Source of the DNA: Vermamoeba vermiformis
Lineage: Eukaryota; Tubulinea; Echinamoebida
Direction: 5' to 3'
Length of the DNA stretch: 64,000 bases
NCBI GenBank assembly: GCA_045837725.1
Contig: JBEWZL010000202.1
Coordinates: 186,001 to 250,000, forward strand
The notes under the pieces were generated by a model. The model was not told the origin of the DNA. It saw nothing but the letters and a program-made list of their open reading frames with translations, and searched no databases. This document shows positions 34,539-45,710 of this stretch, one piece after another. Every line of letters begins with the position of its first letter. Position 1 is the stretch's first letter. The translations under genes were made by a program, and so were the position numbers.

Positions 34539-34683
34539 CACATATATTCCTCATGCGATAGCGTTTACAATGAAACAGGTAAATCCATCCGAAAAAATAA
34601 TTCAATAATTAATTTATTGATAGACTACTTCTTGGAATTCTATATTTAGCGCTTTGGAGAAAAATGAACCGTTCCGTATCGAT

Positions 34684-36661
34684 ATGCAAGAGATTTTTTT
34701 CTGCATTCCGATCGGGATCGCAAATGAACATCTTTCCGAAGCTATTAGCAGCAGTAAATGGTTAAAAATAATAACAATTCAAGAAGATGATTTTGATGAG
34801 CGTGATTGGCAAATTCTAACTGCCGGAATAATTAATTACAAGAAGCTAGATCCTGAAAAATACCATTTTCAGCTCTGTTGCTCACGAATATCAAAACAAA
34901 ATATTAAGTATATCAACGATATTATAGAACGAAGTCAAGTGCGGCAGATTCGATTTCAAGACATTACGTTTGAAGATCCTTCAATTTTTGAAAGTTTCTG
35001 CGGCGCATTGCAAAGAAATGGTCCTCGCTTGTTGAGAGTTGAAATATCAACTAATAGTCTAACGAACGATCAAATAGAGCAATTAACAACCGTCTTAAGG
35101 GACGCTAATATCCCAATAGTTAATTTACAAAAATTTCAAGTAAGTCATTACGAGCGGATCCAATTGATCACTAACAAAAAAATTATAGATATCAATAGCA
35201 TCATCCATCGATGATATTGCAAATTTAACCTTGAACCAAAGAATTTTTACGATTGAGAATATGACAGCATTGAAAATTAAAAACGGTCCTTGTTCGGGCA
35301 TTGGATTATTAAACAAAGCAATTAGTTTATCAACATCACTAAAAAAGATCATAATTAAGCCAGATAAGTGTTCATTTAGCGATTTAAAATACCTCGTCAA
35401 ACCAATAGCCATGAACGGATCCATTCGCACGCTGCAATTCCATTTCAACAGTTATATGAACCAAAATGAAATTAAAAAATTCCTGGAAATTATTCCGCAT
35501 ATTTACAACACGGATCGGACAAGGAACTCAATTCAATTCAATATTGACGGTCCGTATCCCCTCTCACTATTCGTTTTTACGACCTTGGGCGAGATGCTCA
35601 ACAACTGCCATTCACTGAACCACGTGGATTGTCACGTGCGTTCTGATATGCACGATATCGCTGATACACTGATTAAGGCAACTAATTTGACAAGTTTGAC
35701 AGTCGACGCATCACAACGATTTGACACTGCAAATATAGCTCGGTTGGTTCGAGGAAATACAAATTTATCGAAATTGTCGTTTACTGGCGAAGGAGAGATT
35801 AACACCAATTTTGAAATCGAAAAATTAATGGAATTGTTCAAGATTGAAACGTTGACAGAATTGAATTTAAATGCAAGAAATATGTCGCGTACAGCGTGCG
35901 AACAAATAGAAGCTGCTATATATAACAATGAGACTATTAAGTCATTTTCGATATATTTCAATTTCCACAGATTCTTGAGCTTCGACAATCAACAGAGCAA
36001 TAACGATTTTTTTCACGAGATCTTACTTCGGAACAATACAATTACAGCGTTGGACGCCACACAAATATTCTTTCGAAATTCTGAGCATTATCAAATGTTT
36101 TTTGAAGGCCTGGCTCAAAATAGAACGCTACGCAGTTTATCTTGGAACTTTTCTTCGAACAAATTCCAATTTCAACAAATTACGACAGGATTAGCGAGAA
36201 ATAGTACGCTAACGCAATTACACCTTTTCGTTGGCAGCTACAGCACGGAGATATTATTCAGCGATAGTATGGTCGAGTTGTTCCGAGCCAGTGACAGCGT
36301 CAAAAAAATCATTTTCACAATCGTTGATTCTACCAAAGAGATGTTACTAGAGACATTATGGACTCACTGTAGAATTGCTTTATGGGAGAATAAAGCTTTA
36401 ACGGAGGTTCTAGCTTTCTCGCTGGCTAAAGAACAGTTGCCGTCAGATCCAAAAGTCGAGCAACTTTTACAACGAAACAAAGAGCAACAACAAGATAATA
36501 CTATGAACACGACATTATTTATCAAGCATATTGCGTCTAAGCCTGATGTGTACTTGTCGTTGTTGCCTCTAGAAGTGTGGTCAAACATTTTCAAATACGT
36601 TAAGTATCCTGGCATTCAAATTGACTTTAGTGAACTTGTAATGAACTATTGCGGTCAATAA
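34684..36661 (+). CDS. Leucine-rich-repeat protein with C-terminal F-box
   Basis: Two large exons joined at a GTAAGT donor (about 35138) and an ATTATAG acceptor (about 35189), which keeps frame. Ribonuclease-inhibitor-like LRRs run through most of the protein (e.g. LRVEISTNSLTNDQIEQLTT; NLTSLTVDASQRFDTANIAR; TLTELNLNARNMSRTACEQI; NSTLTQLHLFVGSYSTEILF). The last ~30 residues look like the start of an F-box (LPLEVWSNIFKYVKYPGIQI). The first in-frame ATG is 34684 (MQEIFFCIPIG). The frame is open a little farther upstream, so a short 5' exon may be missed. The likely role is substrate recognition for an SCF ubiquitin ligase. An F-box at the extreme C-terminus is unusual and may be degenerate. Confidence 0.7.
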
Positions 36662-37081
36662 ATCATTTTTTAATGCTTGATTAACTTAAAGAAATAAACT
36701 CCTCCTTCAACCTGGTTTGAACGGATGAGGATCGAGGAGCCTTTATTATCGATGATAGGAGGAAAAGTGCTGATTTTGCTATTGAAGGAAATCTCGTCGT
36801 TATTTTCATGCGTAATTTGAAAATAAGAAAGCACGTGCTAAGCTAAATTAAGCTGACGTAACCATTGGGAAAACAGAACGAACCTATTTTTGATAATGGA
36901 GAACACGTAGCATCGAAATTCAATAGTTCAATGTTTTACTTCTTCCTATTTTGCCAGACGATTTCGTTCTGGTGCGGATTCGCCACCTTTTGGATCTACC
37001 TGCACTGGAAGTACGTTTAAAGACCATTTAAAATTTTGCAAATATTCTCATAATATTATAATCAAGTAACAACGTCATATC
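36662..37081. other. Promoter/5' UTR region with possible short upstream ORF
   Basis: An ATG at 36931 opens a hydrophobic peptide (MFYFFLFCQTISFWCGFATF). Spliced at GTACGT (about 37010) to the acceptor near 37070, it would end at 37100, overlapping the start of the heptad-repeat gene in another frame. This could be an upstream ORF; otherwise nothing is seen. Confidence 0.3.
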
Positions 37082-38743
37082 ATGGTATTCAGAAGGCTAA
37101 TTAAATTCTTTAGCGAATTAAAAAATGCGCCTCAAATTTTACTGCGCCACAACGAACAAGTGAAGCCTTATTTACCGTTCCTATTGCTCAATATACATCA
37201 CGTAGTACCCAATCTACCGCTATTAGTGCCGAGAATGGATAAACTCGTTCCTGCATTTCCCGTGTTAATGAAAGATCCGAAATCTGCACGTGTACTAATG
37301 AAGAATTTGAACAAAATGGCGCCACATATGGACCTATTAGTCGATAATATGGACAAGTTATTGCCGCATTTTGACAAGCTTCAGCCTCACTTGCAAATAC
37401 TTTTAGACAACGCAGATGTGCTCGTCCAAAATTTCGATCTGCTGATGAATAATATCGATCAGTTAGCACCACGAATGGACAAACTAGGTCCATATTTACC
37501 CATATTAATGAAGAATATGCCAAAGATGGCCCCGCACATGAACTCTATGATGAAAAATTTGGATGCGTTAGTATCACATCTGGATCAACTTGCACCGTTC
37601 ATGAACGATTTGATCGACAATATTGATATGCTAGCACCTCACTTGGACATGCTCTCGAGCTACATTGACGAGATGGCACCTCACATGTCACAACTAATGC
37701 CGCACATGAAGCAACTTTTGCCCTTGTTGCCCAGCTTGAAACCGCACATGAAAGTGCTCGTAGCGCAGATCGATCTGTTGGCACCAAAAATAGATGTGTT
37801 ATTGCCCAATATGGACATACTCTTGCCATATATGGACCCATTAATGCGAAACTTTAGCACTTTGTACCCGCACATTGACGAGCTTTTGGCACGAGTCGAT
37901 CAACTTAAACCTCACTTGCCTTTTTTGGTAAAGCACATCGATCAGCTCGCACCGCACATGGACGCCTTGTTGCCTTATATGGATCAGTTAGTGCCGATGA
38001 TACCGTTGTTAGAGCCTCACACTGACAAACTTTTGGCGCACATGAACGAGCTCAAGCCACACTTGCCGCAATTGATCCCGTTAATGCCTGACTTATTGCC
38101 TTATATGGACATACTCTTCGACAACATGGACGCACTCTTGCCTAAAATAGACCTTATCCTTCCCAAAGCAAAGCAACTATTGCCTTATTTGGGCCGGTTA
38201 AAGCCGTACCTCCCAGCACTCATCGAAAACGCTGACAAATTACTGCCGCACACCGACAAGCTTTTACCGCACGTGGATGCGTTAATAGGACACTTGCCTA
38301 TTATTCTCAAGTATAAGAAAGAAATTCTCGAACATGTGGATCCGCTCGTTGAACACATCGACATTTTGGTCCCATATTTGGACTACTTAACACCGCATTT
38401 GCCTTCTTTGATACCTCAACTCGAAGAAGTATTGCCAAATATAGCAGCATTAATTAATCAGTTCGGAAAAGCATTGCCATACACGCACGGTCTTTTGCCC
38501 GCTGCTGCAGGTCTTCTACCAGGGCTCGGAAAATTAGCGGCAAAGATGCAGCAGCGCCAAGACAAGAAAAAAGAGAAAAAAGAAGAAGAGCAGCGCAAAG
38601 CCGAAGAGAAGAAAAAAGAAAAAGAGGCCAAGAAGAATACGCCAACTAACGAAAAGAAAACTAACAGCAGTCCTAAAAAGGAAAAAACCAGTGTTCTTCC
38701 GAGTACGTTCACTGAACCAATCGATGAGTACTCTAACATGTAA
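37082..38743 (+). CDS. Proline-phased heptad repeat protein
   Basis: An intronless 553-codon ORF from ATG 37082. After about 30 residues the protein becomes a near-perfect 7-residue repeat, Leu-x-Pro-x-Met/Leu-x-x (units such as LAPHMDA, LLPYMDQ, LVPMIPL, LKPHLPQ), for roughly 60 units. The repeat ends near residue 490 (LLPAAAGLLPGLGKLAAKMQ), and a Lys/Glu-rich helical tail follows (KKKEKKEEEQRKAEEKKKEK), then TSVLPSTFTEPIDEYSNM. Pro at a fixed place in every heptad is incompatible with a classical coiled coil; a superhelix of short helices or turns is more likely. There is no signal peptide or membrane segment. I do not know the function; a lipid- or membrane-facing amphipathic rod is one possibility. 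Confidence 0.8.
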   Translation: MVFRRLIKFFSELKNAPQILLRHNEQVKPYLPFLLLNIHHVVPNLPLLVPRMDKLVPAFPVLMKDPKSARVLMKNLNKMAPHMDLLVDNMDKLLPHFDKLQPHLQILLDNADVLVQNFDLLMNNIDQLAPRMDKLGPYLPILMKNMPKMAPHMNSMMKNLDALVSHLDQLAPFMNDLIDNIDMLAPHLDMLSSYIDEMAPHMSQLMPHMKQLLPLLPSLKPHMKVLVAQIDLLAPKIDVLLPNMDILLPYMDPLMRNFSTLYPHIDELLARVDQLKPHLPFLVKHIDQLAPHMDALLPYMDQLVPMIPLLEPHTDKLLAHMNELKPHLPQLIPLMPDLLPYMDILFDNMDALLPKIDLILPKAKQLLPYLGRLKPYLPALIENADKLLPHTDKLLPHVDALIGHLPIILKYKKEILEHVDPLVEHIDILVPYLDYLTPHLPSLIPQLEEVLPNIAALINQFGKALPYTHGLLPAAAGLLPGLGKLAAKMQQRQDKKKEKKEEEQRKAEEKKKEKEAKKNTPTNEKKTNSSPKKEKTSVLPSTFTEPIDEYSNM

Positions 38744-38856
38744 ATAACTCACTTTAGAAAATTAGTAAAAATTTGTACATATTTAGATCTCGAGCGGATC
38801 TTGCGCAGCCGTTAAACGTAACGAATATTAAAGGTTTAATTATAAAACAAATCTAA

Positions 38857-40516
38857 TTACAACATCCAAAACAAGACCATGCCGCCGAACAACCAAATCA
38901 CCATCAATGCCCAAGCACCGAAAAACACGATCTTCTTCCACCTGCGGAAAATAGATCCATTAGCTCAAGGGTTATAATACCATTAATATAATACTTACTT
39001 ATCACTATCTAATTGACCAGCAAATAATCCACAGCCAACAATAAAGCCAGTAATCAAACCGCCAAAACTACGAAAAATTTTTTTGTTAGTAATGATTCGT
39101 TATTAATATTATGATACGTACTGCGCTGCATTATCAACATAAGCAGAAAATCCAAACAAAAATGTGACGCTAATCCAAATCAAACTTTGAGTCAGCGCCA
39201 TTCTTCGTTGATTCGGATCCGTCTTTTGCCACGTCAAAATTGTTTCAGCCAAGTAACCGCCCATCATGCCCATCTATAATTATTAATATAGGTCCCTAGT
39301 ATATATAAAATATAACTTACCAAGGCCCCAGAAGCACCGACGGAGATGGATCCGGGGTTCAAAAGACACGACATCAACGAGCCTCCAACACCCGATGACA
39401 AGTACGTCAGCACGAACAACACCGTGCCCCATTTACGTTCAAGATACAAACCAAAACGAAGCTATATTAAATAAGTTAATGAGTCACTAGGTAAATGTGC
39501 TCGTTCGGATCAAGATCCGTGAAAAAATTATGCGTGCACAAAAACGATAAAAATAGCGTCAATTATTTAACAACTAATAGTATCGATTTGAATACATATG
39601 TTATATTATTATAGATGGATCTGGGTCGAAGAAAAATTTTTGCAAAGGTTTTGGAAGGGTTAGTACACGTACCTGAGCCAGCAAATTGACGAGCAAATGC
39701 AAAATTCCCGCGTGCAAAAATATCGGCGTGATAAATCGCCAAATTTGGCCTTGTTTGATGAGTGCTGCGGACTTGGCTCCGAGTTTAATGAATGTGTCCG
39801 TGCCTGGACCGATCGCTGGGTTCTCTGAAAGCGGAATAATTCCTCCCATAGCTAGAGCTACGATCAACATGACGATCTAAATATAGCACATATTAATTAT
39901 CATTTTTTTAAATCGAGATCCAGCGTCATGAACAGATCGAATCTTCAAAAATTATTTTGAACGATGAAATTAATAAATTACTCTATTAATATTTATAATT
40001 AACTTACTTGCACGAATGAAATAGGGACGCAAAATGATTTGAGGCTTTTGAAATATTCAGATCTACGCTCAGAGCCACAAGGATTGACGCAGCAAGGACA
40101 ACACATCAATAAGAATGTACGACCACCTCCTGTAGCTGGTGCGTGCTTGACTTCACCGTTCATATCGATGTAGCCGATCTGTCAATTTTATGAGAACTTT
40201 TCACGTCATACCAAAGCATTAATAACGATAGAAAAATAAAATAAAATATTTAACCATCAAATAAATCATTATTTTCGCGATGATATTGATTTTGAAGCGA
40301 ATGTAATTAAATTGGAATTTTCGAAAAATCTAAATCCGATTGGATTCGCATTGATCGGCTCAATATAATTACCTGTGGTTGTGTAGAATATGTATATCCA
40401 CTTTCTTCATCGCCAACAGGATAAGGAGGTTGTCTTGGACCTCTGACCCAATCATTGGGCAATGGTCTCGTGTTCTCGGTCCTTTCTAGGTCTTGAAGCG
40501 TTCTTATATTCGACAT
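38857..40516 (-). CDS. Rhomboid-family intramembrane serine protease
   Basis: A multi-exon gene starting at 40516 (MSNIRTLQDLERTENTRPLP). A polar N-terminus with a Cys cluster (MCCPCCVNPCG) precedes several membrane helices. Rhomboid marks are present: HAGILHLLVNL (TM2 His/Asn), GASGALVSY (nucleophile Ser), and VDNAAHFGG in the sixth helix, where the catalytic His codon is split by an intron (CA/T). Further helices (LITGFIVGCGLFAG; IVFFGAWALMVIWLFGGMVL) complete about seven membrane segments. Ser-His dyad and helix order look intact, so an active protease is likely. It probably cleaves membrane proteins in the secretory pathway or at the surface. The localisation and substrates are unknown. 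Confidence 0.85.
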
Positions 40517-40651
40517 GCTTAATAATAAGTTTATGTACAAGAATTGTGCTCAGTTGATTATTTACAAAGTTGTCAATAGGGCACGCAATGCGGTTATTTA
40601 GCTCTACCAATTACAACACGCACACAACACCAATGATATTATTTTAATTAA

Positions 40652-42333
40652 TTAGTTGACTGCGGAGGAAAAAAAATACCTGGCTTTGGAGGTCCAAAAG
40701 GATCAGCAGTAGGCAATTTTTTGAAATCAAATCTGCAGACAAGAAAGAAATTTAATTTATTTGTATTTTATGTTAGGCTACTACAATGCATACAATACGA
40801 GTACGTTAACTAGTGCATGGATTTAAGGTAAGATTTTAAATCAATTAATAATACTCAATTTGCAAATTCTTGTTATTAGTTGCCCCTATAATTTTCTGCC
40901 CCACTAATTTGACGATTTCATCGCGCAAATACATTAAATTATCGGGCACAATATCTGCTTCGGTGGGATCTGAATCGTTGTTCCATCTCGCGGTCCAAAT
41001 AGTTGCTTGCTTCTGTAATTCTTCGAATTGCCGGATTTGGGTAGGATTATCGACCCTTTCTAATAGCACTCCACACCAATTGGCAGCTAAAATCAAGATC
41101 AGTTCCGGATGGACCATTTTTTTTAGATTCGCTTACCACCGATTGCCTCGACGACTGTATTAGCGTGAGCCACAATAGCTGGAAGAAATCGAGCAGGAGG
41201 GTAGTACATGAAAGAGACTACAAGGCTCGATTGAGGCGAAAGCTCTGCCGGAAGCGCATCTACGACTTCCATTTTTGGAACTAATCCATACTGCGATAGA
41301 TGGTCGCGTACTGCGTTAAACAGAACATCAATTGACTTGGTATTCATAGCACACGTCTTCTTATCAAAGTAGACAGTAAATTGTCGCGAGAGGTTCTGGT
41401 ATTGAATCTGCTTCTGCTTTTCTTGCCGAATTTTTTCTTCGCGAAGTCTTTCTTCTGCTTCTTGTCGCGCCCTATCTTCTTCTCGTTGTCGCTTTAATTC
41501 TCTTTCGCGTTCTTTTTCTCGTTCTCTTTGTTGCCGTTTTTCTTCTTCCTCGTAAGATCGCTGTTGGTACGCTTTTCTTTCCAGATCTCGGAGCTTTTCT
41601 TGCAAGGCCGCATTATCTGAAACAAGATTCTCCACCTTATTCAAAAGGTTATTGGCCAACTTGTGGAGCTCTTTAACTTCTCCTTCGAGTCGTGAAATGG
41701 TTGCCGCTGAATCCAGTCGTGTTGCAAAAATATTGCCAGTTGTAACTACGGGGATGCTAGTAGCGTGGAAGCCTATATAGTGGCCAAGTTAAATATATTA
41801 ATATAGATCTATTTATTGAAAAGTTCATGTAGCGTACTTTTTGGATTTGGAAGTCTGTCCAAATCTTTCAACGAATGCTGAACAAACGTCCGCAAGCGAG
41901 CTCCATAGGCATCAACGATAGCTTGCATTTCTACCAGTGAGTTTGCGTTTTCCAATTTCTATAATAAACGAAATTAATTCTTTATGAAACTTGGATGTAG
42001 ATGCATGACAACTTACTTCGATTATTTTAGCGTTTTCCAATTCCATAAATGATTGAAAATTATCAGCGGGTTGATAGACAGCCTTGTTTTTTGAAGCCTT
42101 CGAATACCACGGTTTCTTTTCGAATTGCTGCGTCAGTTCATTTTTGAACTCTGAGAAGATCTCTTCGCCTAAGTTTGTGGCGTTATGCTGATACATGCAT
42201 CTAAAATTAATATATTAATACATATTTTGAAAAGACTTAATGCTTACATTACTTGTGTGCGGAAATCCCAATTCAGTGCATCCGATGAGGAAGTCAAAGA
42301 TTTGCCCACTCCGTCATATCTTTTGGAACTCAT
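40652..42333 (-). CDS. Coiled-coil protein, divergent partner of the vWA-GTPase gene
   Basis: Start at 42333 (MSSKRYDGVGKSLTSSSDAL). The protein has a helical N-terminus (FSEFKNELTQQFEKKPWYSK; FQSFMELENAKIIEKLEN), a long highly charged coiled coil (about 41.7-41.4 kb; EEEEKRQQREREKERERELK), then a compact alpha/beta-looking C-terminal domain (SRQFTVYFDKKTCAMNTKSI; SSLVVSFMYYPPARFLPAIV; WCGVLLERVDNPTQIRQFEE). The open frame would stop at 40845. A splice from GA/GTATTA to CTGCAG (40733) continues in frame for FDFKKLPTADPFGPPKPG and ends at 40652; I prefer this, but the donor is weak. The family is not recognised. Confidence 0.6.
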
Positions 42334-42732
42334 AGCAATATCAGCTCGCAGGTGATTTGTTTGTGGTTTTAAGTTTCAACGTTTGTTCAGAATTAACCAA
42401 AAAAAAACTGCGTCTAAATTTATGGCTGTTGAGAATGCGCAATTCTTTTATGATAAACTTATTCTTTTATGCTTCTATGGCAATAATACTGCGAGCTAAC
42501 TAATTAAGAATACGATTCTACCTAGGCTTTAATACATGACACATTCAAACTCATGCTAGTCCGAATTCTTTTCCGGCCTCTTTCTGATTGGTCAGAATTC
42601 TGTGAGCACGTGGTCTGCAGCATAAAAGAAATTCAAGTTCAGCGTGTTCAATTCAACAACTTTCATAAGTTCTAAGCGCAGCAACAAACAAACCTCACTC
42701 ATCGGAAAATTGATTCAGGCGGCCCTTCGCAG
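42334..42732. other. Divergent promoter and unmapped 5' exon region
   Basis: Lies between the coiled-coil gene and the vWA-GTPase gene. No clear ATG-bearing exon for the GTPase gene was found here, although its first exon must lie in or near this stretch. No other gene is seen. Confidence 0.4.
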
Positions 42733-45409
42733 ATCGAAAAGGTCCTTTACCGTTTATTGGAAAAGATTAAAGTATTCCTATTCGTAAGTGTATATATACG
42801 TTGTTATTATTCATTGCATTAACTCTATCTTATCCAAGCTTGTTGACGGATCGGGTTCTGTTCCACCTACCGGATTCCAAACAATGATCAATACCGTGCG
42901 AAGTATTGCCAATCGCATTAATATAGATCATTGCTATATTGGTGTATTCCAATACTCGACTAAGGTTACTCCTTCGTGCACGCCGACCTCAAACTTAAAG
43001 CAGTTTCATCAAGCGCTGGACAGTAAGTTTATTAAAAAAAAAAAGTTGAAAGAATAGCTCATAATAATTCTTTTAGGCATGATTCAAGACCGACAAGGCA
43101 ATGAGGAGGCTTTGGCATTAGATGCTGCCGTCAAAGCTTTGAAAGAATGCCCGTTGACTGGAGAACGGCTTATCATTCATTTGACCGATGGAGGCTTGAT
43201 GGGCTCGTGGAAAGCAGCCGCTACCAATATCAAGTATACTGAGAAGGTAAAAATGCTTCTGAAAACAATCTTAAATTAAATTTAATTTGTGTCAATTTCA
43301 GATCCAAATTATGAGCATCGGTGTTGGTGAGCACATTGACGCTCATAATATCCGCGAATTCGCTAGCCCAGAGCTCGCTTTCTTCGTCAAGGACTACCAA
43401 GAATTGCAAAAAATGTTTCAATTCTTGGATTTGGCTCCGTTGCCAGCTCCAGTCTTGAAACCTGTGCACGAGAAGAAGGTCGACGCTCGTGAGATCCACT
43501 TGGAGTTGGAAGCGTATCCCTTAGCTGCGGATGTGAAGGGATATCACGTTGAAGTCGTTGAGTCCTCTGCATCGGAATGGAGATCCGCCGGATTCAGTCT
43601 TAGTAAGTTTGCACAAATTAAGTCTTTTCTATAAAATTGTAAATATATGCAATAGAAATATTTCTAACAAATTTCCCACTACAGAGCCAGCGATTAGTGT
43701 CAAGGACAATATTCGACCAAACACTACGTACACTGTGAGAACCTACGTAGAGCTCAAGAACGGTCGGGTTAGCACTCCAAGCAACGAAGTCACCGTCACT
43801 ACTTTGCCGCCGAACCCGCACACTTCGGTCGTTAAAAACCTTCCTGCTGCAGTCGCTGCTCGAATCAAAGACTGTCAAGAGTTTACATTCTGCTCTGCCT
43901 CTGTGACTATGGGCATGGACAATTACAATGCTTTGATTGCTGGTGTTCCTGGTGCTGGTACGTACCAACAACAACAATAATAATATCTAGTTAAAGTTGA
44001 GCTCAAACTAAATACTTTGCTTTCTTTCCTAAATAGGCAAATCATCCACCATGACAGCTGTCAACTCAATGTTGTGTGGCAAATATCAGCCGTGCGGTGC
44101 TAACGGTGAAGTCAACGAGACTTTGACACGTGTCGTGACTGAATTTGAAGCACTGAAAAAATTGTCTGTGATTGATACTCCGGGCATTAGAGATGAAAAT
44201 TTGAAGCTCTACGAGAAGCATCTCTACTACGGCGGTGTGCCTGCTGGTTACGACGAGAGAAATCCCGATTTCACCAAAATTAGAAATGTCGATCAGATCC
44301 CGATCCAAGAGCAAGTTCATTGCGTGGTGCTTGCCGTTAGCTGCGAAACACTTGTCGATGCTCATATCATGACGATGCTCAAACAGCAATACGAAATTAT
44401 TTTGAGTAAGGATAACAGGAAAAATCCCATAGTTACGAAAAACTAATATTTTAATTTTCTCAGAACAAGGTCGTAATTGCATCATTTTGCTCACTAAGGT
44501 CGATAAAGTTGACGCGCGCATCAAATTGAGCGAGCCTGCCACTTTGTCGTTGGTCTACGAGAGCGGTATTGTAATGAATTTCCGCAAGAGCTTGGCGACT
44601 CATTTGGGCTTGAACGTCGATTGTGTCTTGCCTATTGTCAGCTACAACGGTAATTATTAGCTTAATTTTCTAACTGCGCAAATAATTCGAAATTAACGTA
44701 AAATGTTTTTTAGCGCCTATGAACCCAATTCCTTGGGTTAGCATGTTGCACTTGGATTGGATCGAAAAAGCCCTCCAAATGTCTGATGGCTTCTGCTCGA
44801 CATTTTTGTCTGTCGAAAAGTCAAAGCGTTTGAAAGTACGTTTCGACTAATTAAGCTAAAAGATTCATGAAAACTAATCATGAAAACTATTCACAGAAAA
44901 CATACTTGTCAACAGACGAGCTAATGGCACAAATATTCAAGGATAAATTGGCTGTTACCGGAGCTACTTCCGTTGTTCCGGCGCCAACCAATTATTCCGC
45001 TTCACCTGAGGCGGCATCTACCTCTCCCGCACCAACGCCTGCCACTGAATCGCGTGGCTCAGGTACTACGACTACTGTAGCTTCTTCTGCACCTGGTACA
45101 GCAGCAGTAGATGATAGCGCCGAATACGAAATTTTGATTCGCCGTGAAGAAGATCCAGCGGATGATTGGTCGTCAATCTACTTGCGTAACAGCGACAGAA
45201 CAACTGTGGCACTAAAGGCCGCTATTTGCGAGAGATACCCTCCCCGAACTCCCGCCGCAATTGTTAAGGTTGTAGAAGAACGCAAGGTTGGCGCAAACAC
45301 GATCAACAAGAAGGTCGAGTCGAATCAAGACGTTGGTCATCTGATCAACTCTGCAATGAAGGGCAACATGGTCTTCGTGGTCGTTTCGTTCAGCGTTGTT
45401 AGCAAATAA
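42733..45409 (+). CDS. vWA - FN3-like - IFI44-like GTPase - ubiquitin-like tail protein
   Basis: A multi-exon gene whose ATG exon I could not place; coding is visible from about 42733 (IEKVLYRLLEKIKVFLF). Domain 1 is a vWA fold with a MIDAS (LVDGSGSVPP; HLTDGGLMGSW). Domain 2 (about 43470-43810) is fibronectin-III-like (YHVEVVESSASEWRSAGFSL; NTTYTVRTYVELKNGR). Domain 3 is a P-loop GTPase: Walker A GVPGAGKSST (interrupted by an intron), DTPGIRD, and LLTKVDKVD (G4). Its body (IQEQVHCVVLAVSCETLVDA; CVLPIVSYNAPMNPIPWVSM) resembles vertebrate IFI44/IFI44L. A Thr/Ala/Pro linker leads to a C-terminal ubiquitin-like region (YEILIRREEDPADDWSSIYL). The function is unknown; a membrane- or immunity-linked GTPase is inferred. 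Confidence 0.75.
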
Positions 45410-45710
45410 TTGTATTTTACGCTACGGAAATAAATTTGAACCGATCCTCCGTTCACAGTACTTCGCTTTGCTATGCATAAAACGTTGACGGAAAAGATTA
45501 CCGGACAATCAAATTCCCATGGATTGTCTGTTTTCGCAATTAAAAAAGGACTGGCCATAAGTCAGTTTGTTTTTTTAATCTGAAAAGTTTATTACGTTAA
45601 GAAATATAAATAATCTACAAGTGATAATACAACCGCTCCAAGCTTTAGTCGACTGAGTATAAATGAATTAGATACCTCCTTTAAGCAATATTATTAGTCA
45701 CTACTTACGT
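45410..45710. other. Convergent 3' region
   Basis: Carries the AATAAA-like end of the GTPase gene (about 45430) and the 3' end of the receptor gene. No gene is seen. Confidence 0.4.

Noticed and set aside
36931-37081. Separate small membrane-protein gene
   Set aside because: Only about 26 hydrophobic codons and no conserved motif; kept only as a possible upstream ORF.
42403-42500. ATG-led short ORF (MAVENAQFFYDKLIL...) as exon 1 of the vWA-GTPase gene
   Set aside because: It stops in frame before any donor, and no join to the vWA exon keeps frame.
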